The notes beneath the pieces were generated by a model. That model searched no databases and was not told the origin of the DNA. It was given only the letters and a program-made list of their open reading frames with translations. Position numbers and translations under genes: made by a program. A stretch of 36,075 nucleotides of DNA from Hyphomicrobiales bacterium (GTDB lineage Bacteria > Pseudomonadota > Alphaproteobacteria > Rhizobiales > Rhizobiaceae), in contig UBXM01000054.1 in NCBI GenBank assembly GCA_900469445.1, positions 1 to 36,075 of the forward strand, given 5' to 3'. Numbering within the stretch: the first letter of the stretch is position 1; every line of letters starts with the position of its first letter. This document shows, in pieces, positions 1 to 7,947 of this stretch.

Positions 1-731
1 ATCTCGTCCTTGCGGTCGAGACCATCGATTTCGGCGCGAGCTTCGCCGGCAGCAAGCGAGGCCATGCGTTCACGCAGACGCGCCATCGGCGCGGTAATGC
101 CCTTCTGGGCGATCGTCAGCGAAAGCACGACGGCGACGGCAATGCCGATCAGCATGCCGATGATGGCGAACTGGATGGTCGAGGAAACTTCGGCCGACAG
201 CTTGTCGCCGCCGTTCTTGATCAGATCTGCCATGGCGCCGTTGCTTGCGCCGAACTTCGGCGACAGTTCCACGATCGCCTTGTCCAGATCAGCCTCAAGA
301 GCGTTGACCCTGGCGGTGTCACCGGAAACATGGGCCTTCAGCAGATCGTCGCCGATCGACTTCAGCTTGTCTGCGCCTGCAAGCAGTTCATCCGTTGCGG
401 CCTGACGGCTCGGGACGAGGCCCGGAACCTGCGCCAGACGGGCGCGCGCACCGGTGATTTCCTTGCCGAAACGCTCGGAAAGATCTTTGAAGGCAGCGGA
501 TTGCGGATCCTGCGCAAGGGCGCGGCTCAGCCAAGTCGTGGCCGTCCACATGCCGGCGGCACCGCGCGGAACGAAGGTCGCAGCCGTGCTCTCGTTATGC
601 AGAAAATTCGAATAGGCTTGGTTGGCGGCGCTGAAACGCTGGGTAACGAACAGCAGACCGGCCAGAGAAATGACACCAAGGATGGCAATCGCCATCAAAA
701 ACTTGGTCTTGATTTTTAAGTTCTTGAGCAT
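1..731 (-). CDS. methyl-accepting chemotaxis protein, 5' part (cut by left edge)
   Basis: The first 243 codons of a transmembrane chemoreceptor are present; the signalling domain lies beyond the left edge. The reading frame starts at an ATG at 731–729 with a GAGAAGG ribosome binding site 8 bases upstream. Residues about 10–28 form a first membrane helix, residues about 30–185 a mostly helical periplasmic sensor region of the four-helix-bundle kind, and residues about 188–212 a second membrane helix. The last residues read ITAPMARLRERMASLAAG, a typical HAMP linker start with the conserved Pro. Such receptors sense ligands in the periplasm and control the CheA kinase. The ligand cannot be told from the sequence. 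Because the methylation and CheW/CheA contact regions are not visible, a HAMP histidine kinase or cyclase is a weaker alternative. Confidence 0.85.
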   Translation of the reverse strand, partial: MLKNLKIKTKFLMAIAILGVISLAGLLFVTQRFSAANQAYSNFLHNESTAATFVPRGAAGMWTATTWLSRALAQDPQSAAFKDLSERFGKEITGARARLAQVPGLVPSRQAATDELLAGADKLKSIGDDLLKAHVSGDTARVNALEADLDKAIVELSPKFGASNGAMADLIKNGGDKLSAEVSSTIQFAIIGMLIGIAVAVVLSLTIAQKGITAPMARLRERMASLAAGEARAEIDGLDRKDE

Positions 732-1110
732 GGGGGGACCTTCTCAGGAAAACTGAAAGCACGCATTGGGGAAAAGGAAAAATACAGGAACCGCCTTTGA
801 CGGCGCGCATCATGCGCATGGAGGATCGGCAAGGCGATCACGCGTCCTTGTCGCACCCTAGGGCGACTTTCATAAAAAAATCTTACATTTGCTGCGGTGC
901 GTTACAGTTTTTAGCAAACGTGAGGAATCACCTTCCCGATGGCTCTGCCCCATCTTCACCCCTCCTTAATCATGGGGGTAAAATAAGCGAATTTTATGTT
1001 GCGGCGCACAACACCCGAACGCTAACAGGCGATACAGGCCATGATTGCCGCCTCCCGCAGCGCGGGCAGATTGATATGAAATCAACGACTATTATCGAAG
1101 GAATTTTCCC
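732..1110. other. 379-bp divergent intergenic region
   Basis: This stretch separates the start of the chemoreceptor (minus) from the start of the SMP-30-like gene (plus), so it must hold both promoters. I see no supported coding frame. At 850–867 there is a near-palindrome centred on CCCTAGGG with GTCG/CGAC flanks, followed by a run of seven A at 873–879. A second AT-rich patch lies at 976–1000. I could not pick a convincing promoter for either gene. Confidence 0.5.
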
Positions 1111-2154
1111 GTGGATCTTAGCCGCCGTAACCTCATGACATTCGGTGCCGCCGCCGCAGCGACCGCCGTCACCACCAAGATCGCCTCCGCACAGGCGATC
1201 GGCTTCACCCCCTCCCCGATTTACCCGGATCCGGCCATCCAGGTTCTCGACCCGAGCTTTGCCAAATATCGCGTTGCCAGCGCTTCGCTGGAACAGGTCG
1301 CAACCGGCGCACGCTGGCTGGAAGGCCCGGTCTATTTCGGTGACGGCAAGTATCTGCTGGTCAGCGACATCCCGAACAACCGCGTCATGAAGTTCGACGA
1401 GACCAACGAGACCTGGAGCGTTTTCGACGCCAACTCGAACTATGCCAACGGCCATTGCCGCGACCTCCAGGGCCGCCTGATTGCCTGCGAGCACCTGACC
1501 CGCCGCGTCACCCGCACCGAATATGACGGTTCGATCACGGTTCTGGCCGACAACTACAAGGGCAAGAAGCTCAATTCGCCCAACGACATCGTCTGCAAGT
1601 CGGATGGTTCCTTGTGGTTCACCGATCCGCCATTCGGTATCGGCGGCATGTGGGAAGGCGAAAAGGCGGATGCCGAACTGCCGCATTCCGTTTACCGCAT
1701 CTCGCCGGACGGCGAGCTGTCGCTCATCACCGACGAACTGAAGGGCCCGAACGGCATCGCGTTCTCGGAAGATGAGAAGAAGCTTTATGTGGTCGAAGGC
1801 CGCGCGCAGCCCTATCGCATCGTCTGGTCCTATGACGTTGCCAAGGACGGCAAGACCGTTTCCAACAAGAAGGCGCTGATCACGGCCGACGACAATGGCG
1901 GTCTCGACGGGTTCAAGGTCGATGTCGACGGCAACCTGTGGTGCGGCTGGGGTTCTTCGGGCGCGGCCGGCGCCAAGCCGGAAGAGCTGAACGGCGTCAA
2001 GGTGTTCAACAAGGACGGCAAGGCGATCGGCTTCATCAAGCTGCCGGAACGCTGCCCGAACCTGGTTTTCGGCGGAAAGAAGAAGAACCGTCTCTACATG
2101 GCATCCAGCCATTCGGTCTACGCGCTCTATGTCGAGACGCGCGGCGCCGTCTGA
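1111..2154 (+). CDS. Tat-exported SMP-30/gluconolactonase-family protein
   Basis: A 347-residue protein of the SMP-30/gluconolactonase/LRE-like beta-propeller family. The start is a GTG, chosen because GAAGGA lies 8 bases upstream and because the protein then begins with a twin-arginine signal: SRRNLMTFG followed by an Ala-rich stretch ending SAQA near residue 28. The mature part carries propeller motifs such as LEGPVYF, SPNDIV, GLWFTDP-like SLWFTDPPFG and GPNGIAFSEDEKKLYV, where the Asn and Asp residues bind the divalent metal in this family. These enzymes hydrolyse sugar lactones or related esters; the substrate here is unknown. Tat export implies that it folds, probably with its metal, in the cytoplasm before reaching the periplasm. 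It stands alone, followed by a strong terminator at 2186–2210. Confidence 0.88.
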   Translation: MDLSRRNLMTFGAAAAATAVTTKIASAQAIGFTPSPIYPDPAIQVLDPSFAKYRVASASLEQVATGARWLEGPVYFGDGKYLLVSDIPNNRVMKFDETNETWSVFDANSNYANGHCRDLQGRLIACEHLTRRVTRTEYDGSITVLADNYKGKKLNSPNDIVCKSDGSLWFTDPPFGIGGMWEGEKADAELPHSVYRISPDGELSLITDELKGPNGIAFSEDEKKLYVVEGRAQPYRIVWSYDVAKDGKTVSNKKALITADDNGGLDGFKVDVDGNLWCGWGSSGAAGAKPEELNGVKVFNKDGKAIGFIKLPERCPNLVFGGKKKNRLYMASSHSVYALYVETRGAV

Positions 2155-2185
2155 TGGCCGCGAATGCATCATGATTGACTGAAAG

Positions 2186-2210
2186 CGGGCCGGAGCAATC
2201 CGGCCCGTTT
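2186..2210 (+). terminator. intrinsic terminator after the SMP-30-like gene
   Basis: An 8-bp perfect stem (2186–2193 with 2200–2207), a 6-base loop and TTT follow the stop codon by about 30 bases; the stem is flanked by AAAG and TTT so it could work weakly on both strands. Confidence 0.75.
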
Positions 2211-2428
2211 GCATTTCGCCACAACACAAACGGGTTGCAACACCCGGCGCATTCATGAGCCTGTTATATTCAGGCGTGAGACAGGTTACCGTAGAATTGT
2301 CACATTGAGCGGTTCCAAGCTTTGCAGCTTGACGATCGCAAGCTGCCAGACCTATGCAAACATGATTTCCAGCCTCCCCGGAAATCATGCCCTACCCTTG
2401 AAGCTGTCCCCCAACCTTCGGAGCTGCC

Positions 2429-3262
2429 ATGAGCGTGAGTTGGACTGATGCCGCCATCCTTGGACTTGTCCAGGGATTGACCGAATTCCTGCCGGTTTCC
2501 TCCAGCGCGCATTTGCGCATTCTCGGCGAGTTCCTTCCCTCCGGCACGGATCCCGGCGCAGCATTCACGGCCATCACCCAGCTCGGCACCGAGACTGCGG
2601 TTCTCGTCTATTTCTGGAAAGATATCATCAGCATTGCGACCGCCTGGCTGCGCCAGGTGTTCAGGCTCGGCGCTTATGACAAGGATGCGGCCCGGATGGG
2701 CTGGCTGATCATCATCGGCTCGCTGCCGATCATCATTCTCGGGCTGGGCTTCAAGGACCAGATCGAGCACGGCCTGCGCAACATGTATATCACCGCCGTG
2801 ATGCTGATCGTCTTCGGCCTGATCCTCGGTTTTGCCGACCGGATCGGCAAGAAGAAGTATGCGCTCAAGCAACTGATCTGGCGCGACGGCATTATTTTCG
2901 GCTTCGCGCAGGCGATGGCGCTGATCCCCGGCGTCTCCCGCTCCGGCGGCACGATCACCGCCGGCCTGTTGATGGGCTACACGCGCGAGGCAGCCGCCCG
3001 CTATTCCTTCCTGCTTGCCGTTCCGGCCGTGTTCGGCTCCGGCTTCTACCAGCTGTTCAAGACGATGGGTGAAGAGACAGCCGTTGCCGCCGGCCCGACC
3101 GCGCTTGCAACGCTGATCGCCTTCGTCGTGGGCTATGCCGTCATCGTCTGGTTCCTGAAACTCGTCTCGACCAAGAGCTACATGCCGTTTGTCTGGTACC
3201 GCGTCGTGCTGGGCATAGCACTGCTCGGCATGCTCGGCTTCGGCTATGTAAGCGCTATCTGA
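2429..3262 (+). CDS. uppP: undecaprenyl-diphosphatase
   Basis: Integral membrane enzyme that dephosphorylates undecaprenyl diphosphate so that the lipid carrier can be reused for peptidoglycan and polysaccharide export; loss or gain affects bacitracin sensitivity. The 277-residue length is normal. The two signature motifs are intact: QGLTEFLPVSSSAHL at residues 15–29 with the catalytic Glu and His, and PGVSRSGGT at 167–175 with the essential Arg171. Hydrophobic segments match the usual seven to eight helices. The ATG has GGAG 5 bases upstream. It appears monocistronic, between two terminator-like hairpins. The 274-bp region upstream contains no other gene. Confidence 0.97.
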   Translation: MSVSWTDAAILGLVQGLTEFLPVSSSAHLRILGEFLPSGTDPGAAFTAITQLGTETAVLVYFWKDIISIATAWLRQVFRLGAYDKDAARMGWLIIIGSLPIIILGLGFKDQIEHGLRNMYITAVMLIVFGLILGFADRIGKKKYALKQLIWRDGIIFGFAQAMALIPGVSRSGGTITAGLLMGYTREAAARYSFLLAVPAVFGSGFYQLFKTMGEETAVAAGPTALATLIAFVVGYAVIVWFLKLVSTKSYMPFVWYRVVLGIALLGMLGFGYVSAI

Positions 3263-3279
3263 GCGGGAATACCGGTCTT

Positions 3280-3312
3280 GTGAGACGGGGCATCGTCGAT
3301 GACCCGTCTCAC
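3280..3312. terminator. perfect inverted repeat between convergent genes
   Basis: Ten-base arms (3280–3289 and 3303–3312) with a 13-base loop lie between the uppP stop and the stop of the convergent methyltransferase gene. There is no T-run on either strand, so it may be a weak bidirectional terminator or a 3'-end stabilising hairpin. Confidence 0.5.
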
Positions 3313-3364
3313 TGGTCGAGACAACGGGAATGCGCGATCATGCGAAAAGCCGTCGGCGCGTCGT

Positions 3365-4435
3365 TCATGCCGAAAGGCGCGCCTCCAGAACCATGTTGAA
3401 TGGCCCGGTGAATGCCCTGCCGACATGCTTGAAGCCGCCGGAATGGATCACCTCCGCAAGTTTCGCCTCGCCCGCCTGTGCACCCAGGCCCTCCGCAACT
3501 TCCTGATCGAGCGACGTCGGGACGCAGATCATCGTTGATGCATTGTAATAGAGGCGACCGACGGGGTTCATGTTTTCTTCGGGGCGGTCGCCTGCAACCG
3601 GCTCCACGATCATCCATGTTCCGTCGGCCTTGAGAATCAGGCGCATGCGGTCGGCGCAGCCTCTGGGATCGCCCATGTCATGCAGACAGTCAAAACTGGT
3701 CACCAGGTCATAGCCGGTTTCTTCGATGTCCTTGGCGGCTACCGCCAAAAACTTCACCCGGTCATCCACCCCGTGGGAGCGGGCATGGCTATTGGCTTCG
3801 ACGATCGAAGGCTCGTGGAAGTCATAACCGACGAAGCTGGAATTCGGGTAGGCCTTGGCCATCAGGATTGTCGAGAACCCGACACCGCATCCGACATCGG
3901 CAACCTTTGCGCCCGTCGTCAGCTTGTCCTCGACGCCCTGCAGAGAAGGCAGCCAGAGCTGGACGATGTTGTTGACGTAGCTTGGACGGAAGAACGCTCC
4001 AACCGCGCAGAACAAACATCCCGCGGTATCTCCCCACCGCACACCGGAACCTGTCCGAAATGATCGCTCGACCTTCGGTTCGCCCTCGATCATCGCGGCC
4101 ACGAGATCGAATGCTCCTTCCATGTAAACAGGACTGTCCCGGTTTACGAATACCATCGCCTGCTCGGGCGAGAGACTGAACATCCCGGTGCCGCTGTCAA
4201 AGTCGATATATCCATTGGCAGCCTGCGCCAATGCCCATTCCCGGACATAGCGCTCGGTCAGCCCACCTGCAGCACTCGCCAGATCTGCGGCGGTCGCGGA
4301 GCCTAACCGGTAAAGGGCCGCGAAAAGGCCCAGCCTCAGGCCGATCCTGACGGTCGGAACGCTATACGCCCCGCCGAGATCGCCCAGCATCTTGCCGACA
4401 AAAGAATGAAGTTTGTCCTCATCGAGATGTACCAT
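3365..4435 (-). CDS. class I SAM-dependent methyltransferase with N-terminal winged helix
   Basis: A 356-residue protein. The N-terminal about 100 residues look like a dimerising winged-helix domain (…LRLGLFAAL…ATAADLASAAGGLTERYVREW…), as in the O-methyltransferase/Rv2258c-like group. The catalytic Rossmann part begins at about residue 175 with motif I, ADVGCGVGFST (179–189), and an acidic residue at D205 in VGYDFHEPS that would bind the SAM ribose. SFDCLHDMGD is the post-motif II region. The substrate is not predictable; small aromatic or polyketide-like molecules are common in the group. The ATG has GGGAGG 6 bases upstream. It reads in the same direction as rel but is separated from it by 242 bp and a hairpin, so it is probably an independent unit. 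Confidence 0.85.
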   Translation of the reverse strand: MVHLDEDKLHSFVGKMLGDLGGAYSVPTVRIGLRLGLFAALYRLGSATAADLASAAGGLTERYVREWALAQAANGYIDFDSGTGMFSLSPEQAMVFVNRDSPVYMEGAFDLVAAMIEGEPKVERSFRTGSGVRWGDTAGCLFCAVGAFFRPSYVNNIVQLWLPSLQGVEDKLTTGAKVADVGCGVGFSTILMAKAYPNSSFVGYDFHEPSIVEANSHARSHGVDDRVKFLAVAAKDIEETGYDLVTSFDCLHDMGDPRGCADRMRLILKADGTWMIVEPVAGDRPEENMNPVGRLYYNASTMICVPTSLDQEVAEGLGAQAGEAKLAEVIHSGGFKHVGRAFTGPFNMVLEARLSA

Positions 4436-4630
4436 GCCAGCCTCCCAGAAAACCCGTCATCCGACGGAAAAAAATGGGGGAGCGCGAAGGCGCTCCAACG
4501 AACGCTCGTACATGATGAAAGATAACTCAAGAGCCCTCTTCTGTCACGTCAATGACGGTACAGATCAGGCTGCCGCAAGCGAAGAAGGCCGGACGAGTGG
4601 AGCCTTGGCCCGGGGAAGACGCCGCATGAC

Positions 4631-4672
4631 GGCCGCAAGAGCGCTCGGCTCATTGCCGAGCGCAGAGCGGCC
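4631..4672 (-). terminator. nested hairpin downstream of rel
   Basis: An inner perfect 9-bp stem (4641–4649 with 4655–4663, 5-base loop) is enclosed by an outer 6-bp stem (4631–4636 with 4667–4672). It begins 6 bases after the rel stop codon. The following T-tract is weak (TCTT), so termination may be partial. Confidence 0.6.
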
Positions 4673-4677
4673 AACCA

Positions 4678-6936
4678 TCAATCATAAATCCGCTTCAGGT
4701 TCGCCACGCAGTCGAGTTCCTTTGCCTGCGACAGGAGCTGGTTCAGCTGGCGCAGGTCCCAGACTTCCACTTCCATGGCGATCTCGGAAAAGTCGTCGGC
4801 ACGGTTGGAGCCCATCGACATGGTGCGGATGTTGATGTCGAGCGCACCGATGGTCTTGGCGACGGTTGCCAATGTGCCCGGCTCGTTGATGGTGTTGATC
4901 TCGATCTTGGCCGGGAAGCGCGACTTGTTGGCCTCGTCGAGATCCCAGCGGACATCGATCCAGCGTTCCGGTTCGTCATCGAACTTCTGCAGCGCCGGCG
5001 CCTGGATCGGGTAGATGGTGATGCCCTTGCTCTTGCCCTCGTCCATGATGCCGACGATGCGGTCGCCGGGGACGGCACCGCTCGGGGCGAAACGCACCTG
5101 GGTGTTGGACGCCAGACCGCGGATCGGCATGAGCGTGGCGACAAGCCCGGCTGCCTGCGCATTTTCCAGTTCGGTCGGCGACCTCGCCGGCATCTTGAAC
5201 ATCATGCCGGATCCGCTCGGGACGTTGAACCAGCCCTCGTCCGCCGACGGTTTCACGGTGACGCGCTCGTCCTTGTAGTCGGGGAAGACGGCGCGCAGCA
5301 CATCGAGCGATGAGAGTTCGCCACGGCCGACGGAGGCAATCGTATCCTCGACATCCTTCTGGGCCAGCCGATGAAGCGCCGGCTTCAGCGCCTCGCGGGA
5401 AAAGACCTTGCCGGCACGCTCGAAAGTGCGCTCGAGAATACGGTGACCGAGGCCGGCATATTGCTTGCGGATCGCCATGCGGGTGGCGCGGCGGATGGCC
5501 GAGCGCGCCTTGCCGGTGACGACGATCTCTTCCCAGGCGGCAGGCGGCACCTGCACGCCGGAACGGATGATCTCCACCTCGTCGCCGTTGTTCAGGCGGG
5601 TGACGAGCGGCATGATGCGGCCGTTGATCTTGGCGCCGACCGTGGTGTCGCCGATATTGGTATGGACCGCATAGGCAAAGTCGATCGGGGTCGCGCCACG
5701 CGGCAGCGCGATCAGCTTGCCCTTCGGCGTGAAGCAGAAGACCTGATCCTGGAAAAGCTCGAGCTTGGTATGTTCGAGGAATTCTTCCGGGTTGTCGCCT
5801 TCCGCCAGCGATTCGATCGTATGGCGCAGCCAGGAATAGGCATTGCTCTCCTTCGGCAGCAATTCGTCGCCCTTGGCCGGGCCCTTGCCTGCCACCGACT
5901 GGCCGTCCTTGTAGAGCGTGTGGGCGGCGATGCCGTATTCGGCGATTTCCTGCATCAGCTGGGTGCGGATCTGCAGCTCGATACGCTGGCGCGACGGACC
6001 GACGATGGTGGTGTGGATCGAGCGGTAGTCGTTCTGCTTCGGGTTCGAGATATAGTCCTTGAAGCGGCCGGGAACGACGCGCCAGCGGGTATGGACGATG
6101 CCGAGCGCCTTGTAGCAGCAGGCGACATCATCGACGATGATGCGGAAACCGTAGACATCCGACAGCTGTTCGAAGGAAAGCGACTTCGACTGCATCTTGC
6201 GGAAGACCGAATAGGGCTTCTTCTGCCGGCCCTTGACGAAGGTATCGTTGAGGCCATTGGCGACCAGAAGCTCGCGCAGCTCGTCCTCGATCTTCTTGAT
6301 CAGCCCTTCGTTGCGCGACGACAGTTCCGCTAGGCGCTGGGTGACGGTCTCATAGGCTTCAGGGTTGATATGGCGGAAGGACAGGTCCTCCAGCTCGTCG
6401 CGCATGTCCTGCATACCCATGCGGCCGGCAAGCGGCGCGTAGATATCCATCGTCTCTTCGGAAATGCGCGCCTTTTGCTCGGCCTTCATATGGTCGAGCG
6501 TGCGCATGTTGTGCAGGCGGTCGGCAAGCTTGACGAGCAGCACGCGCACGTCGTCTGAAATGGCGAGCAGCAGCTTGCGGAGATTTTCGGCCTGTTTGGC
6601 TTTTTTCGACACGAGGTCGAGGCGCTTCAGCTTGGTCAGGCCTTCGACGAGACGGCCGATATCTTCGCCGAACAATTCGTCGATTTCGGCGCGGGTGGCC
6701 GTCGTGTCCTCGATCGTATCGTGAAGGAGTGCGACCGCGATGGTCGACTCATCGAGATGCATGTCGGTGAGGATGGCCGCCACTTCGAGCGGATGGGAAA
6801 TATAGGGGTCGCCGGAAGCGCGCTTCTGCTGACCATGCTTCTGCATGGCGTAAACATAGGCTTTGTTGAGAAGAGCTTCATTGGCGTCGGGCTTGTATTT
6901 CTGCACCCGCTCAACAAGCTCGTACTGCCTCATCAT
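4678..6936 (-). CDS. rel: bifunctional (p)ppGpp synthetase/hydrolase (RelA/SpoT family)
   Basis: The long RelA/SpoT homologue that makes and destroys the stringent-response alarmone (p)ppGpp. Two adjacent ATGs at 6936 and 6933 begin the family-typical MMRQYELVERV; a longer frame to 6993 adds 19 residues that do not look family-like. The protein has about 752 residues. Domains in order: HD hydrolase (about 25–165, with SHPLEVA and the HD pair in LLHDTIEDT at 72–73), synthetase (about 225–345, with PGRFKDYIS, YRSIHTT and ELQIRT), TGS (about 385–445, starting VFCFTPKGK), a helical region, and a C-terminal ACT domain (about 672–750). Both catalytic halves look intact, as expected for the single Rel of rhizobia. 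It lies downstream of rpoZ in the same direction, a conserved rhizobial arrangement. Confidence 0.97.
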   Translation of the reverse strand: MMRQYELVERVQKYKPDANEALLNKAYVYAMQKHGQQKRASGDPYISHPLEVAAILTDMHLDESTIAVALLHDTIEDTTATRAEIDELFGEDIGRLVEGLTKLKRLDLVSKKAKQAENLRKLLLAISDDVRVLLVKLADRLHNMRTLDHMKAEQKARISEETMDIYAPLAGRMGMQDMRDELEDLSFRHINPEAYETVTQRLAELSSRNEGLIKKIEDELRELLVANGLNDTFVKGRQKKPYSVFRKMQSKSLSFEQLSDVYGFRIIVDDVACCYKALGIVHTRWRVVPGRFKDYISNPKQNDYRSIHTTIVGPSRQRIELQIRTQLMQEIAEYGIAAHTLYKDGQSVAGKGPAKGDELLPKESNAYSWLRHTIESLAEGDNPEEFLEHTKLELFQDQVFCFTPKGKLIALPRGATPIDFAYAVHTNIGDTTVGAKINGRIMPLVTRLNNGDEVEIIRSGVQVPPAAWEEIVVTGKARSAIRRATRMAIRKQYAGLGHRILERTFERAGKVFSREALKPALHRLAQKDVEDTIASVGRGELSSLDVLRAVFPDYKDERVTVKPSADEGWFNVPSGSGMMFKMPARSPTELENAQAAGLVATLMPIRGLASNTQVRFAPSGAVPGDRIVGIMDEGKSKGITIYPIQAPALQKFDDEPERWIDVRWDLDEANKSRFPAKIEINTINEPGTLATVAKTIGALDINIRTMSMGSNRADDFSEIAMEVEVWDLRQLNQLLSQAKELDCVANLKRIYD

Positions 6937-7074
6937 TCCCGGATATGCCCTTTCAACCCGACGTGCCGACAAAGAAAATGGCGCGCCAACCATCGGTTAG
7001 CGCAGCCATCATAAAAGAGACAACCAGATTAGGGCGATAGAATGAACGATAAGTTGCCCAAAGGCACCAATCTA

Positions 7075-7479
7075 TCAGTAATCGTCACTCTTTTCCGGCG
7101 GAACGAGACCTTCGATGCCGGCCAGCAGCTCTTCTTCCGACATCTGGTCGAAGGTGATGGCTTCCGGAGCATCTTCATCTTCCGCGTCAGCAGCAACCGA
7201 AACGCCGCCTGCAGCGATGAGGGCTGCCGGATCGGGCTCGGGCTCGTCGACTTCGACATGCTTCTGCAGCGAATGGATGAGGTCTTCCTTCAGGTCGTCG
7301 GGAGACAGGGTCTCGTCGGCGATCTCGCGAAGGGCAACAACCGGGTTCTTGTCGTTGTCGCGATCAATCGTGATCGAAGCGCCCTGCGAAATCTGGCGGG
7401 CACGGTGGCTTGCGAGCAGAACCAGTTCGAAACGGTTGTCGACTTTGTCAATGCAATCTTCTACTGTGACACGGGCCAT
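7075..7479 (-). CDS. rpoZ: RNA polymerase omega subunit
   Basis: A 134-residue omega subunit, which helps assemble RNA polymerase and forms part of the ppGpp binding site in many proteobacteria. The start MARVTVEDCIDKV is family-typical and is preceded by AAAGGA; an upstream in-frame extension to 7533 is not. The core is residues 1–70 (NRFELVLLASHRARQIS, NPVVALREIA). The C-terminal half is Asp/Glu/Ala-rich, as in alphaproteobacterial omegas. It precedes rel by about 138 bp on the same strand, so the two genes for alarmone synthesis and its polymerase target are linked and may be cotranscribed. Confidence 0.96.
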   Translation of the reverse strand: MARVTVEDCIDKVDNRFELVLLASHRARQISQGASITIDRDNDKNPVVALREIADETLSPDDLKEDLIHSLQKHVEVDEPEPDPAALIAAGGVSVAADAEDEDAPEAITFDQMSEEELLAGIEGLVPPEKSDDY

Positions 7480-7520
7480 TGCCTGTCCTTTGCGGTCCTG
7501 GATTTCCGGAATTGATACGC

Positions 7521-7549
7521 CCGATACAGCCATCGGACGGGAAATTCAA
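7521..7549 (-). promoter_or_regulatory. candidate rpoZ promoter
   Basis: On the minus strand CTTGAAT (-35 element at 7549–7544) is followed after 17 bases by TATCGG (7526–7521), about 40 bases before the rpoZ start. The arrangement fits the alphaproteobacterial CTTGAC-N17-CTATAT pattern moderately. Confidence 0.4.
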
Positions 7550-7587
7550 GTTTTTCCTAACCCAGGACCAATCGAGTCGTGAGTTAC

Positions 7588-7697
7588 GGGGCGTTTACTG
7601 AGGAGAAAACGCCCCATCCGAAGGCGCAAACCGCTGATGGGATGATCTCCATCAAGGCTTGCGGGCTAGGAAACGGATGAGGTTCATCTGTTTATCC
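7588..7697. ncRNA. series of three hairpins, possible structured RNA
   Basis: Hairpin 1 has 9-bp perfect arms (7588–7596 with 7607–7615). Hairpin 2 is a longer interrupted stem: CGCAA/TTGCG (7625–7629 with 7659–7663), CC/GG, then TGATGG/CCATCA (7635–7640 with 7649–7654). Hairpin 3 pairs ten bases (7671–7680 with 7684–7693, one G·U) around a 3-base loop. None is followed by a clear T-run, so they are not ordinary terminators. Since the best rpoZ promoter lies downstream of them, they may belong to a separate small RNA on either strand. I did not recognise a known RNA family. Confidence 0.35.
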
Positions 7698-7744
7698 GGA
7701 TAATATTCCGGCCAGCGCCGTGCCCGGGAACTCATCGTCGAATG

Positions 7745-7759
7745 GTCCAAGCCTTGGAC
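7745..7759. promoter_or_regulatory. perfect 15-bp dyad, candidate operator
   Basis: GTCCAAG and CTTGGAC flank a single central base. It lies about 190 bp upstream of the NYN gene and 265 bp upstream of rpoZ. Confidence 0.35.
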
Positions 7760-7845
7760 ATACGACTAAAGCGCTTGGGTAGGAGGAAATATATTCAATC
7801 AGTAGATGCTTGGAATATTGCGAATCATAACATAAATGACAGATA

Positions 7846-7860
7846 TATGAATAATTCATA
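7846..7860. promoter_or_regulatory. perfect AT-rich 15-bp dyad, candidate operator
   Basis: TATGAAT and ATTCATA flank a central A, about 90 bp upstream of the NYN gene and next to a possible promoter. Confidence 0.35.
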
Positions 7861-7947
7861 ATGTAAGCGAATTATTCCAGTATCGTCGGTTCAACTTTTC
7901 GTTTGCCGATACTCCCGCGAAGCGGGCAAAAAAAGGGATGGAGAAAT

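Larger units (their letters stand above)
7480..7947. other. 468-bp non-coding divergent region between rpoZ and the NYN gene
   Basis: No coding frame is supported. From rpoZ outwards it holds a candidate rpoZ promoter (7521–7549), three consecutive hairpins (7588–7697), a perfect dyad at 7745–7759, and an AT-rich patch (about 7785–7885) containing a second perfect dyad at 7846–7860. The AT-rich patch includes TTGGAA (7811–7816) followed 17 bases later by TAAATG, a possible promoter for the plus-strand NYN gene. Confidence 0.6.

Noticed and set aside
994..2388. 464-codon open frame on the minus strand over the SMP-30-like gene
   Set aside because: It is antisense to a well-supported gene, has no family pattern or ribosome binding site, and long antisense frames are common in such GC-rich DNA.
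5371..6333. 320-codon plus-strand frame inside rel
   Set aside because: It mirrors rel codons; its composition (Asp/Arg/Gly-rich) is typical of a shadow frame.
7480..7947. Possible two-piece tmRNA or 6S RNA in the gap between rpoZ and the NYN gene
   Set aside because: I looked for a tag reading frame like the alphaproteobacterial ANDN… tag and for a T-arm/CCA acceptor piece and found neither; the hairpins do not match the 6S layout I know.
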